DNA from: Guillardia theta CCMP2712
Lineage: Eukaryota > Cryptophyceae > Pyrenomonadales > Geminigeraceae
Length of the DNA: 63,558 nt
Direction of reading: 5' to 3'
NCBI RefSeq assembly: GCF_000315625.1
Contig: NW_005434665.1
Location: 940,090 to 1,003,647 of the forward strand
In this document: positions 1 through 10,732 of the stretch, in pieces
Position numbering within the stretch: position 1 is the stretch's first letter
Layout of the letters: every line of letters begins with the position of its first letter
Made by a program: the position numbers and the translations under genes
The notes under the pieces: generated by a model
What the model was told of the DNA's origin: nothing
Seen by the model: the letters and a program-made list of their open reading frames with translations, nothing else
Databases searched by the model: none

Positions 1-90
1 GAGACGCAGGAGGAGGAGACGCAGGAGGAGGAGGAGACGCAGGAGGAGGAGGAGGAGGAGGAGACGCAGGAGGAGGAGGAGGAGACGCAA
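1..90. repeat. GAGGAGACGCAG-type simple repeat
   Basis: The window opens with imperfect GGAGGAGACGCA units. On the minus strand this is a pyrimidine-rich tract, probably an intron of the C2-domain gene. Confidence 0.6.
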
Positions 91-628
91 GAGAGACCGA
101 ACAAGAGGCGAGGGAACGAGAGTAAGATACGACGGCATCAGAGCAAGACCTCACCGACGGGTCCAGCGTTCCCTTCACCACCTTCGTCTGCTTTTCTAGT
201 CAAGTCCATAACAAACTCCATCCTCCTCCCCTCCCCTCCCTCCCTCCTCCTCCTACCTCTTGTCGCAGTCCGCAATGAGGTACAGAGATCACTGTCAACT
301 CCCAGTCATTATCATCTTTTCTACTGCTCCTACTCCCTCTCCTCCTCCTCCGCCCCTTCCTCTGATTCTTCAGTCTCTGCCCATTCTGCTCCGCGTCTTC
401 TCGAGCTGGCACCAGCACTTTCCTGCTCCCGCCCGCTACCCCTCCTCCTCGTCGCTCACCTACATAGGCGTCGGAGGAACCTGGAGGGCATCAGGTGGAG
501 CGGAGGAGGAGGAGAGGGACCTAAGAACTTGCTGTCCCGGTAGGCCCCGTCGGAGCAGGGGAGGTTGAATGCTTTCTCGACCAAAACCTTCACAACCAAT
601 CACTGAAATCACGTTCAAGGCTGGGAAC

Positions 629-713
<85 letters not shown>

Positions 714-1482
714 GGGAGGCGTATATGAACACATGCGGGTTGAGGGGAGCAGGAGCCTTGGTTATGTTTCTTTGCTTACCTTGACTAACCATTCCCCTCG
801 CGGAGCTTCTTTGAGCTGCTTACCTTGAGCCTCCTCCTCCTCCTCCTCCTCCCTCCCAGCGCTCTCAGCTCCCTCCTCCTCACTCTTCTCTGCCATCATC
901 CTCGTGAACACTCGCGGCAGTGCCACGTCGCTCAACTTGTAGATCCTCGACCGGCACGCGTACGCGCACAGCGAGCAGCAGAGGCAACTGACGCCAAAGA
1001 CGATGGGGAGGGAGACGAAGAGCATCGTCTGCTGCGAGAAAGAGCTCGAGCTCGTCGCGTTCGCCGCGGGGCTGCCGCACTGACAGCCGATGAAGGTGCA
1101 GCTGCAGGAGTCATTGTTGTTCCTCCATGCGCAGTGAGGGTTCGACTTGCAGCTCTGTTCCTCTCCGATGGTGTAGCCTGAGAGCCTCTCAGTCTCGAGC
1201 TCGCAAGCTGCAGGACCTACACATGGCTACTTGACTCGGATCCACCAGCGAGTCCCCGCACACTCCGCGGAGAGAAGAGTTGCTAGCAGGACGCGCGTGT
1301 TTGCCGTGCCCTCCGCAGACAGCGACGCACCAGAGGGTGGCAGAACCCTCAGCGACCCACCGGCCTTGTGCGAGGCTTACCCTTGAGTTCCAGCACAAGC
1401 ATGTTGCTGCTTCCGCGTCCTTGCAGACAAGCACGAGCAGCAAGAGGCTGAGAAGAAACAGAGATGGACCGCCGGAGGTCAT
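1..1482 (-). CDS. Type I membrane protein with cytosolic C2-like domain (partial)
   Basis: Hand-joined minus-strand exons: 1381-1482 starts with ATG and a hydrophobic signal peptide (SLFLLSLLLLVLV). A second exon (about 1190 to 824) holds a Cys-rich segment with potential N-glycosylation sites, one membrane span (LFVSLPIVFGVSCLCC) and an acidic Glu-run tail. Two micro-exons follow, 620-588 and 480-460, then a further exon starting just after TTGACTAG near 200. Each junction keeps phase, and the joined peptide reads LNVISVIGCEG, SSDAYVE, KQTKVVKGTLDPS, which has the look of a C2 domain (beta strand, DAYV loop, TKVVKGTLDP strand). The gene runs off the left edge, so the rest of the C2 domain is missing. 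The join of exon 1 to exon 2 is the weakest. Role inferred only: membrane-tethered calcium or lipid binding. The intron before the C2 part carries a CTCCTG hexamer array. Confidence 0.45.
629..713. repeat. (GAGCAG)n hexamer microsatellite
   Basis: About 14 copies of the hexamer. On the sense strand of the minus-strand C2 gene it reads CTCCTG and sits directly before the proposed 3' splice site TTCCCAG at 621-627. Confidence 0.85.
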
Positions 1483-2449
1483 CTATACCTTGACTTTGAA
1501 CTTTGGAACGTGACATGGACGTGACATCCCTCTCATCCGGAGTCCTTTCCCCTCATTCCTGACCTGACCTGACCTGTCCTGTCCTTTCAAGTCCTCTCCT
1601 CTCTGTCCTCTCCTCTCACAAGTCCTCCAGTCACGGTCGCTTGCCACCGCCTGCCGCGGCAGGTTTTTGTTGGCCCCATTGTCACCGCAACCTGGTCAAC
1701 TTTCACTGAAGTGGACCCTACTACCCCCCACTATGACCATCAAGGTACCCCTCCTCACTTCTACAACAGAAAGTTTGGCCGCTTTGGGACTCCCGCCGGC
1801 CCTGCGGCCCCCGGGCCCCGGGCCCGGCCGCGCAAACTTCGAGTTTCAAACTTTGAGCCTTCAAACTTGGAGGTGTCGAATAATCAAAGTTTCCGACAAA
1901 GTTCGATGCCGAGTCACTGGATCATCCAGGGGGTCATCGGGTTTGCACTGAAAGGAGGGGTGCGGGCACAACAACATGTCTGTCACAGAAGGGTGGGTAC
2001 AGATTTACCCAGGGGGTAGGGTCACCGAGTCTTAAAATTGTTTTTCACAAATTCTCCCGAAATAGAATCAAATTTGAGGTTCTCTTTCCTGCCACCCCTC
2101 AAACTCCAGGACCCCCTTGATGATCCCCTACCCCTACCCACTTTTCCCTACTCACTACCCCTTATTTTATAGTGAAGTACCCCTCGTACCGGAAATGTGT
2201 CCAACCCGCTCCCTTCTCCCTCCTAAGAGATGTAAGGGACTACTAGGGTGGTAGATTCAAACTGGGGGTGAGGGTAGTCAAATCATCCCTCACTACCCCA
2301 ATTTTGCCATTCATTGACCCCTTATTTTGAGACAACCCAACGTTTGAAGGACTACCCCTACCTGCTCAATTCACCCCACCCCCCGCGGGCATCCACGTGC
2401 TTGCTCACTTCCCTCAACAGGCGTCAGCTCCTTCTCACCCCCACCCCCC

Positions 2450-2482
<33 letters not shown>

Positions 2483-2763
2483 CTCTCTGTCCTCCTCTCA
2501 GTCCTTCTCTCAGTCCTCCTCTCTCTCTCTCGTTCTCGAGCTCCTCTACTTCCGGGGCTCTGCATTGTTTCTTCCTGGCAGGAGCACGCTGTCGCGTAAA
2601 CCCTCAAGACTCTCACGAGACGAACGGGAGCTTGCCCGTTCGTCTTTTCTCAAGCTCTGCAGACACCGTTTTCGGCAGAAGCCATCTCTTCACAGCAGCC
2701 CGTGTCGTTCAACACGTTGGATCAGAAGCGCAGAGCCTGTTGAAAGCCTTGTAAACCTGCAAG
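1483..2763. other. Divergent intergenic region upstream of eIF5B
   Basis: No convincing gene. It holds a short GGCCCGGGCC-type GC island (about 1793-1835), CAAACTTTGAG/CAAACTTGG words (1838-1890), a cluster of CTACCCC/TACCCC words (about 2120-2375) and a CTG trinucleotide run (about 2452-2480). It separates the minus-strand C2 gene from the plus-strand eIF5B gene, so it probably holds promoters of both. Confidence 0.5.
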
Positions 2764-5700
2764 ATGGGTTACGGTGGGATGCCGCGAAAGAAAAAAGATG
2801 ACATCGACTGGGACAACCTCGAGACCGAAGTAGCCGAGGTTGAGAAACAACCAGAACAATCTGGGCAGGGGCAGTCGAAGACCCAGGCCAAGAAGGACAA
2901 GCGGGCCAAGAAGAAGGGCGGCAAAGGGGACGACGATGACGACGACAAGCCCTTCAACAATGTGGCCGACGAGGACGAGGAGGACGATGCTATCGCGAAG
3001 CCTGCCAAGAAGGGCAAAGACAAGAAGGGAGGCAAAGGAAAGCCAGCCTCCTTCGCTGATCTGCCCAACGAGGATGACGAGGCAAGCCTTGCTACCCTCC
3101 TGACTGCTTGTGCTCAACCCCTTTACAGGACGCCAGTGAGCCCGAGGAGCCTGTAAGCAAGCCCGCCAGTAAGAAACAAGGCAAGGGCAAGGTCGACTTT
3201 GCTGCTCTCCTTCCGGATGAGGTGAGAGATGGTTTCCTGGTGCTCGTTCTGATTGCAACAACTAGGACGAACAGGATGAAGACGCGGATGAGGAAGATGA
3301 GGAGGAGGAAGCCCCCAAGGCCAACGGGAAGGTGAGGACAAAGTGATGCGATGTGGGTCAGTAAGAAGCCTCACAGTCGAAGAAGCCCAATGCCAAGAAG
3401 GTTGACGACGAGGACGAAGACGAGGTCTTGTCACCATCGCCCTTGGTGTCAAACTGAGTGGTTCCTCAGGATACTCCCAAGAAGGGCAAGGGAAAGTCAC
3501 AGGGAAAATCCAAGGTTGTAGCAAGTTTCGCTGCCTTGAGCATGGAGGATGAGGAAGAAGATGAGAAGGACGAGGACGTGAGCTCACCTGCCCTGTCTCG
3601 CGACTTCAATTGCAGCCAACCTGATGTGCAGCCACAGGAAGAAATGGAGGTCGAGGAAGAGGAGTCGTCCAAGGCCAGCAAGAAGAAGAGCAAGAAGAAA
3701 GAGTCGAAGAAGGTCTGCCGCACTCTTGTTGCCAAGTCCTTTGACCCTCCTCGCCATCAGGAGGAGACCAAGGAGGAGAGGAAAGGAGGCGGATCCGAGC
3801 TGGAGCTTCCGAGCTTGACCCTCGAGGAGCAGAAGCTGTTGAAGGATGCGGTGAAGAAGTCGGGCAGGCCGTTCGAAGGGGTTGTGGTCGGTCTGATCCA
3901 GTCTTGCAACAAGCATCCCAAGGCCGACAACCTGATGATCCTGCAAGTGTCGGACGGAGGCTTCGGCAACGCTCAGGTCATCACCAACGCCAAGAACGTG
4001 GCGGAGGGGCTCAAGGTTGCGTTTGCGCCCGTTGGAGCAGAAATTTTTGACGAGGAGCTCGGGGCTGGCACGACGACCGTCAAGTCGGTGAAGCTCAAGG
4101 GTATCAACTCGGCGGGCATGCTCTGCTCGGGGAAGCTGCTGGGGCTCAACGAGGAGGAGGGGCAGGCGCTGGTGTTCCCCGACAACACCCCTCTGGGTCT
4201 GGGGGTGGCGGAAGCTTACTACCGCGTGCTGCACCCCGAGATGCTGCAGGCGCTGAAGGACCATGCGGAGGCTGAGAGGAAGGCGATCGAGGAACGCGCA
4301 GCGGCCAAGAAAGCCGAGCAGGAGGCAAAGAAAGCTGCCGCCGCTGCAGCGTCTGCTGCCGGAGGAGGAGAGGAAGAGGGAGAGGGAGAGGAGAAGGCGG
4401 GAGAATCCTCCAAGAACAAGAAGAAGAAAGGAAAGGGGGACGGAGACAGCAAGCCCAAGAACGCGAAGCTCGCTGCTCTGCAAGAGATGCAGAGGCTTCT
4501 CCGTGAGGAAGAAGAGAGGATTCGGAAGATGGAGGAGGAAAGGAAGAAAGAGGAGGAAGAGGCTCTGCGCTTGCAGCAAGAGATGGAAGCTGCGGAGGAG
4601 GAGAGGAAGCGATTGAAGAAGGAGAGGAAGAAGGAGAAGGAGGAGCAGCTGCGAAGAGAAGGAAAGCTCTTGTCGAAGAAGCAGAAGGAGCAGCAGGCTA
4701 AGAACGAAGCCTTCCGCAAGACGCTTGAAGAGCAGGGTATGGTTCCTCCTCGAATCAACAACGAGAGCGACGACGAGGAGGAGAAAGGAAACGAAGCAGG
4801 AAACAACCAGACCAAGAAGCTCTCCAAGAACGAGATTCTCCAGCTCGAGAAGGAGCGCAAGCAGAAGCAGAGGGCGCTGCAGGAAGAGCGGGAGAGGAAG
4901 AAGAGGGAGGAGGAGGAGGCGAGATTGAAGGCCGAGCAGCTTGCGAAGGAGCTTGCCAATGTCCAAGACAACTGGGAGGACGACGAGGACGCAGACGTAG
5001 GCGGAGGCGGAGGACTGTGGAGAGCTCTGACATGTTGACAGCAAGGGAAGGACGAGGAGGATTCGTCGGAAGACAGTGGCAGTGGGAGCGAGTACGACTC
5101 TGACGGGAACAAGCTCTCCAAGACGCAGAGGCGGACGAGGAAGGCGAAGAAAGCGGCACAGGCGAGGCGAATGAAGCAGATGGAGACGAATCTGCAGAAG
5201 AAGTCGAAGGACAATCTCAGATGTCCCGTCGTCTGTGTGCTGGGCCATGTGGATACAGGTGACGCGTGCTCCTCTCTTCTTCACTCTCGTTCCCCTCTTG
5301 TCCTCTCCTCCTCCTCCTCCTCCCTTTCTGGCTATCCTCCAAACGAGTCAATGAGGAATGAAACATGCAACAACTTTACTGAAGCTCAGTGCTGAACAAC
5401 TGTTTTGAGCTTTTTAACTCTGAGACTCTCCTGCTCCTGCTCCCCTTCCTCCTCCCTGGACCTCCTCGATCTTACCTTATCCTGCTCAGGCAAGACGAAG
5501 ATCCTCGACAAGATCCGCCGCACTAATGTGCAAGATGGCGAGGCAGGAGGAATCACCCAACAGGCAAGAGGATCTGGAGCAGAAGTTGGTGGGTGCGGGG
5601 AGCTGATGGGCACGAGCAGATCGGAGCTTCCTTCTTCCCCATCGATGCGATTACTGAGAAGACTCGTCCTGTGATGGAACTGCATAAAGTAACTTCCTCC

Positions 5701-7651
5701 CTCTCCTCCCTCTCCTCTCCTCTAACGGTGCCTGCAGGTGGAGTACAACGTTCCCGGTCTGCTCATCATCGATACCCCCGGACACGAAAGTTTCACCAAC
5801 CTGCGCACACGAGGATCTTCTCTCTGCGATCTTGCGGTGTGCAGCCCCCCTCCCCCTCCCTTTCCTCCTCCTCCTGCCCCATCTGATCCTCCTCTCCTTC
5901 CTCCTTGCTGACGCTGGGCGGGCAGGTGCTGGTCGTGGACATCATGCACGGGCTGGAGCCGCAGACGATCGAGAGCATCGGGCTGCTGAAGAAGAGGAGA
6001 GCTCCCTTCGTGATCGCCCTAAACAAGATCGATCGCCTCTACGGATGGGAGCCGCACCCCGAGCTGCCTGTCCAGCAGGCGCTGGAGATGCAGGCGGACT
6101 CGGTGAAGGCCGAGTTTCAGCAGCGCTATGACTTCGCCGTGAGGCAGCTGCAGGAGCAGGTGGGAGAAGAGAGGGAGAGAGGAGAGAGGAGAGAGGGGGG
6201 GCTGGAGGAGGACGTGGAGCTGACGTCTGGTGCAGGGGCTCAACGCTTGTGTCTTCTATGAGAATCAGGACGTGCGAACGTTTTTGAATGTGGTGCCGAC
6301 GTCAGCCATCTCAGGGGACGGGATGATGGACCTTCTCTTCCTCCTCTCCACTCTGCCGGCGAAGATGCTCATCGACAAGATCATGTACCACGAGAACCTC
6401 GAGTGCACCGTGCTGGAGGTGAAGGCGATCGAGGGGCTGGGAACCACCATGGATGTGATCGTGGTGAACGGGAAGCTGAAGGAGAAGCAGAAGATCGTCG
6501 TGTGCGGGCTGGAGGGGCCGATCGTGACGCAGATCCGATCGCTGCTGACGCCTCAGCCGATGAAGGAGATGAGGGTGAAGACTCCTTACATCCACCACCA
6601 GGAGATCAAAGGCGCTATCGGCGTCAAGATCTGCGCCAACGGGATCGAGAGGGCGCTGGCAGGGTCGAACCTCTACGTTGTGGGCGAGGACGACGACGAG
6701 GAGGAGCTCAAGGACGAGGTCATGAAGGACCTTGGGGGCATCCTGAAGAAGGTCAAGAAGAACGAGGACGGCGTCTACGTGCAGGCCTCCACCCTCGGCT
6801 CCCTCGAAGCTCTACTCGAGTTCCTCGAACGCCCGGGCGAGGACCGCGACGGCAACCCGAACCCTCCGATCCCGGTGTCGGGCATCGGCATCGGCCCTGT
6901 GTCCAAGTACGACGTGATGCGGTGCGGGGTGATGCTGGAGCGAGAGAGGGAGTGGGTGAAGATGTGCGAGAAGGAGTACGCGCAGGTGGGGGAGTGGGTC
7001 AGCGGAAACCCGCTCAACTCGTTCAAGGAAGCCTACGCCTGCATCCTCGCCTTCGACGTGCCGGTGCTGCCGGACGCCGAGAGGTCGGCCAAGGAGATCG
7101 GGATCCCCATCTACACAGCAGAGATCATCTACCATCTCTTCGACGCCTTCACCAAGCGTGTGGCAGACATCAAGGCGAAGAAGAAGGAGGAGGCGAAGAA
7201 GAAGGCTCTCTACCCCGTTGTGTTCAAGATCGTCGACGAGCGGTGTGTGTTCAACAAGAAGGATCCCTACATCCTCGGTATCGACGTTGTCGAGGGAACC
7301 CTCAAGCTCGGACTCCCCGTCGTCATCCCCAACGTCAAGTGGACAGGCGACGCTAAGACGCAGACGGCAGCGACGGAGCTGCTGGAATTCGGGCAGGTGA
7401 TGTCTATCGAGAAGGACAAGAAAGCCATCGACTCGGCCACGAGAGCCTCGGGCAACGTCGCCATCCGCATCGAGCAGCGCAAGAACATGAAGGAGTACAC
7501 CTTCGGTCGCCACTGGACGCACGAGAGTCTCTTCGTCAGCCGCCTCAATCGCGAGAGCATAGACCTGCTCAAGGAGCACTTCAGGGATGAAGTTCCCAAG
7601 GAGGACTGGAAGCTGGTGGTCAAGCTTAAGAAGCTTCTTAACATCCCTTAG
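2764..7651 (+). CDS. EIF5B: Translation initiation factor eIF5B with N-terminal tRNA-binding domain
   Basis: Ribosome-dependent GTPase that joins the subunits at the start of translation. Thirteen exons fit with phase: 2764-3081, 3129-3221, 3266-3331, 3377-3424, 3470-3577, 3632-3712, 3761-4996, 5042-5258, 5490-5563, 5620-5688, 5738-5836, 5926-6159, 6236-7651, giving about 1352 residues. Seen: a Lys/Asp/Glu-rich N-terminus, an OB-fold tRNA-binding module (about genomic 3850-4230), a long charged coiled coil ending in the eIF5B hallmark [12 protein letters not shown], then the GTPase with GHVDTGKT, GGITQQIGA, DTPGHE and NKIDR, and the C-terminal domains to KKLLNIP. ATG at 2764 opens the frame. 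Two introns begin with GC (3082, 5564). Ends 136 bases from the convergent minus-strand gene. Family identity is very secure. Confidence 0.96.
3845..4240 (+). other. tRNA-binding (EMAPII/PheRS-beta-type) OB domain inside eIF5B
   Basis: Within the uninterrupted exon 3761-4996 the protein reads [19 protein letters not shown], then [20 protein letters not shown] and [19 protein letters not shown]. These match the pattern of the tRNA_bind family (PheRS beta N-terminus, MetRS C-terminus, Arc1p/EMAPII): HPxAD, a V(T)NAxNVxEG turn, and KLxGxxSxGMLCS. The same exon runs without break into the eIF5B coiled coil, so this is not a neighbouring gene. Confidence 0.88.
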
Positions 7652-7787
7652 ATCAGCTCAGCCCTTGCTGAGTCTCCACCCTGTCCTGTAGCAACCAACA
7701 CGTTTGAGAGTGAATCATGTTTCTTTATGTTGCTCTATGTACACCAGAACTCCTCCCCCCCCTCGTTCACCTCCCCCTTCCTCCCCT

Positions 7788-10325
7788 TCAGTCCTCTATC
7801 ATCTCCGGCATGCTCACTGCCACGGGCGTCACGGGAGGCAGCGAGAAGCTGCTGCTCATCCTCGTGCTCTCCAAGTTGTTGGCCCTCGCGTCCTCCGTGT
7901 CGCCCGAGGGCCACGCGAGCTCAGGCTTGATGGGAGGGAACAGTCCGCGCGTGTTTCTCCTCGCCAGCGACTCGAACTTGTCCAGGTTCACCTTCACGGC
8001 CTCGCTCGATCGGTTCGGCAGCGCCGCTTCGTACCCTAGCAGCGGGAAGGAGGAGAGCTCGTTCGGACTCATCGTCCTGCTCGCGGTGAACCGAGTCGGC
8101 ATCGTCGCAGCAAGCGCTTGCTCCACTCCGTCCTCCCATCGCGACATCCCCCGCTCCTCCTCCTCTAGCGCGTAGCTCACCTTGTGAACCGGAGGGTCGC
8201 TGCTGGCAGGGCGCAGCTTGAGCTTACCGAGCTCCTCGTGCTTGAGGTAGGGGGGAAGGATCTGAGCGATCTTGCTCCCTCCCTCGCGAGCCCTGACGGC
8301 CTGATGCTGCAGCTGGACGTTCTCCTGCTGGGGGACGTAGGAGGAGGCCCAGGGGTGGCTGGGCTTGAGCTGGGAGCTCTTCTTCACGCTCTGCTTCTTG
8401 GCACGTTTGGATACCTCAGGTCGTTGACTTTGCAACGCGCGAGCGTTGTGGGCGTCAACCGTTGCGAGTTGCGTCTGCTCCTCTTCCAACACCCTCCTCG
8501 TCACCTCCTCTAGGGTCGCTCTTCTGTACTTGTTCTTCTGCCTCTTCGCCGTCATCAGCAGCGTCCCCAAGTTGCCCTCCTGCATGGCTTGGATCACAGC
8601 CTCCCGCAGCGCTTCTTCTCGCTGCTCCACCTCCATGTCCACCAGCGTCACCCAGTTGTTGAAGGTCAGGACAACGTTGGCGTTCTTCCAGCGGTAGGAG
8701 ATGTGGGAGAAGATCTCGCGATTCCTCTTGTTCTCTTCGTACGTCTTCTTCCAACCCTCGAAGCATTTCACCATCGGCCTCTTGGCGATTCTCAGGAGCG
8801 TTCGACTGCCTTTTGCTGCCATCTCACGTTCTGCCAGCTTTCTGTCTCGGATGATGTTCTTCCACAAGTTCCACAAGGACTGCACAAGCTTCCTGTATAG
8901 CGCCAGCAACGCTTGTCTGACCGTCGCCTTCCTCTCCTGCTTCATCTGCACGAATTCTTGCCATCCTCGAATCAGCGGCATCGCTCCTCGCAGCTGGTAC
9001 CGCATGCGGAAGCGCTCGACCGTCTTCCTGTAGTGGATTTGCTCTTGCGCGTGCTCGTCGAGGGCACGGAAGGCGTGGATGACGGTCTTGTTCTGCCATA
9101 CCAGGATGGCGTCGCCGACCAGCGAGCGGTTGTAGAGCAGCTCGTCGATGTTTCCAGCCAGCTCGTGCAGATAGTGCCTCATCGTCACCTCCGTCCACCG
9201 CTGCTTCAACCGCTTGTGCACGTTCTTCAGCCCTTGAAACTCAGCGACGATTTGCTTCCAAGCCTTCCAGGTGGTGTACTGCCTGTAGTGAGTCCTCCTC
9301 CTCTTGGCCTTCTGGTTCTCACTCTTCAGCCTCTCCCACTCAGCAAACGCCAACTTCACGAAGTTTCCCGCCAGCAGATGCAAGAAACTGTTGCACTTCT
9401 CCTTCACCTTCCCCCACAGCTCTCTCAGGTCGTCCATGTAGTCAGCCCAAAACTCCCACATGCGATCACGAGGGCCCATCTCTCGCTTCGCCATCATCAG
9501 AGCCGCGTTGTGCACCTTCTGTCTCTTGCTTGTCTTCCTCTTGGCGTATTCCACCATCGCGTTGAAGCATCGCACAAGCCCCATGTTCAACCACCGACCC
9601 AACGTCCGTCCGACCACCACCTTGAAGTGAATCCCCTCGTCCGTGAACTTCGCCCACGTCATCCAGCACTTGAGAAAGCAAGCGTTCTTGAAGAAGTTCC
9701 CCAATCGCCGCATCTTCTGCTCGTCCTTCTTCTGTTTGGCGTGCTTCCTTGCTAACCAACCCCTCGCAAACTTTTGCATCTTGATCACAGCGAGCGTAGT
9801 CCTCAGCTTCTCCTTCTCTCTTGCAAGCTGCGCTCTCATTCTCCTAGCATTGTTTCCTTTCCATAACGCCTGCATCTTGGTCGCTGCCAAATCGTTGACC
9901 TCTTCCAACGTGAACGTCCGACCGTCATTTTTACTTCGCAGTCGCTGATAATACGCCCTCGCCCCCTTCATCTTCTTAGAGAACATGCAAGCCTTTCGTC
10001 GCCTCCAAGCTGCTTGCATCTTCACCGCAGCAAAGGCTTCAACGCTCTCTGTGCTCATGCCCACAAGGGAAGGGCGGAGGTTGCTGATGAACTTGAGGTA
10101 GCTACCAAGCGCTCGTTGCCTCCGTGCTCGCTTCCATGCCAGGTGAACTCTGATGGCGCATTGAATGATGATGGCGGCTTTGGTCTCGAGCTGGTGAGTG
10201 TGTAGCTTCCTCTTCCGCCATAGCTTTCGCCTCCCCAGCCTCCCCCTGTACGCCCCCTGCAGCCGCACCGCCGCCGCCTCCTCCCGCATCGCAGCCAACG
10301 GAAACAGTTCTGCGAGCGCACTCAT
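7788..10325 (-). CDS. IQ-motif / Sfi1-like repeat protein
   Basis: Single long exon of 845 codons from ATG at 10325. An upstream ATG at 10418 would add 31 residues, but that stretch lies in a GGGGTAG cluster that looks like promoter. The N-terminal third has repeated IQ-type calmodulin/centrin-binding motifs (VRLQGAYRGRLGRRK, IIIQCAIRVHLAWKRARR, VKMQAAWRRRK, TKMQALWKGNNARRM, IKMQKFARGWLARK). The middle has Sfi1-like Trp repeats such as CWMTWAKF, LWEFW-type and CFEGWKKTY. The tail is Ser/Pro-rich. Such proteins usually bind centrin or calmodulin at centrosomes, basal bodies or the cytoskeleton (family knowledge); the exact role is unknown. Convergent with eIF5B. Confidence 0.75.
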   Translation of the reverse strand: MSALAELFPLAAMREEAAAVRLQGAYRGRLGRRKLWRKRKLHTHQLETKAAIIIQCAIRVHLAWKRARRQRALGSYLKFISNLRPSLVGMSTESVEAFAAVKMQAAWRRRKACMFSKKMKGARAYYQRLRSKNDGRTFTLEEVNDLAATKMQALWKGNNARRMRAQLAREKEKLRTTLAVIKMQKFARGWLARKHAKQKKDEQKMRRLGNFFKNACFLKCWMTWAKFTDEGIHFKVVVGRTLGRWLNMGLVRCFNAMVEYAKRKTSKRQKVHNAALMMAKREMGPRDRMWEFWADYMDDLRELWGKVKEKCNSFLHLLAGNFVKLAFAEWERLKSENQKAKRRRTHYRQYTTWKAWKQIVAEFQGLKNVHKRLKQRWTEVTMRHYLHELAGNIDELLYNRSLVGDAILVWQNKTVIHAFRALDEHAQEQIHYRKTVERFRMRYQLRGAMPLIRGWQEFVQMKQERKATVRQALLALYRKLVQSLWNLWKNIIRDRKLAEREMAAKGSRTLLRIAKRPMVKCFEGWKKTYEENKRNREIFSHISYRWKNANVVLTFNNWVTLVDMEVEQREEALREAVIQAMQEGNLGTLLMTAKRQKNKYRRATLEEVTRRVLEEEQTQLATVDAHNARALQSQRPEVSKRAKKQSVKKSSQLKPSHPWASSYVPQQENVQLQHQAVRAREGGSKIAQILPPYLKHEELGKLKLRPASSDPPVHKVSYALEEEERGMSRWEDGVEQALAATMPTRFTASRTMSPNELSSFPLLGYEAALPNRSSEAVKVNLDKFESLARRNTRGLFPPIKPELAWPSGDTEDARANNLESTRMSSSFSLPPVTPVAVSMPEMIED

Positions 10326-10671
10326 GAGGGGGGGTCCTCTTGCCTTGTCCACTAATGAGGGGTAGGGGTATGGTTCTGGGGTATTTTCCTCCTTGGGGGT
10401 GGAGAGACTATGACTCATCACCGGTTAAATAGAAGAGGTCAAAGGGGGTGGTATATGAAATTGGTGGGGTAGTAGTCAAGAGGCAAAGTTGAGATGGGGT
10501 GGGGTAGTCGTACCCTCAACGTGGGCTTGGGGTAGGGCCGGACGTTGATAGTCGTTGACTTTTCCGTTACAATCGTTACAAAACGACCGAACACAAAAGG
10601 GGCTATATGACAGCGGCACACCGAGCGAGGGTTTGCCTTGGTCACGTCTATTTACACTATCATCATCATCA

Positions 10672-10707
<36 letters not shown>

Positions 10708-10732
10708 TCATCATCATCCGCTACATGCCTTC
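10326..10732. promoter_or_regulatory. Promoter-like GGGGTAG cluster and trinucleotide repeat
   Basis: Repeated GGGGTAG, GGGGTGG and GGGGTAGGG words at about 10345-10535 lie just upstream of the minus-strand IQ gene, reading CTACCCC on its sense strand. A (CAT)n(CGT)n trinucleotide run follows at about 10657-10718, next to the 3' end of the next minus-strand gene. Confidence 0.45.

Noticed and set aside
3584-5284. Long minus-strand Leu/Ser-rich frames opposite eIF5B
   Set aside because: Shadow of Lys/Glu-rich coding sequence; no domain and eIF5B is certain.
8913-9755. Plus-strand Leu/His/Pro-rich frame inside the IQ/Sfi1-like gene
   Set aside because: Antisense shadow; the minus strand has clear IQ and Trp repeats.
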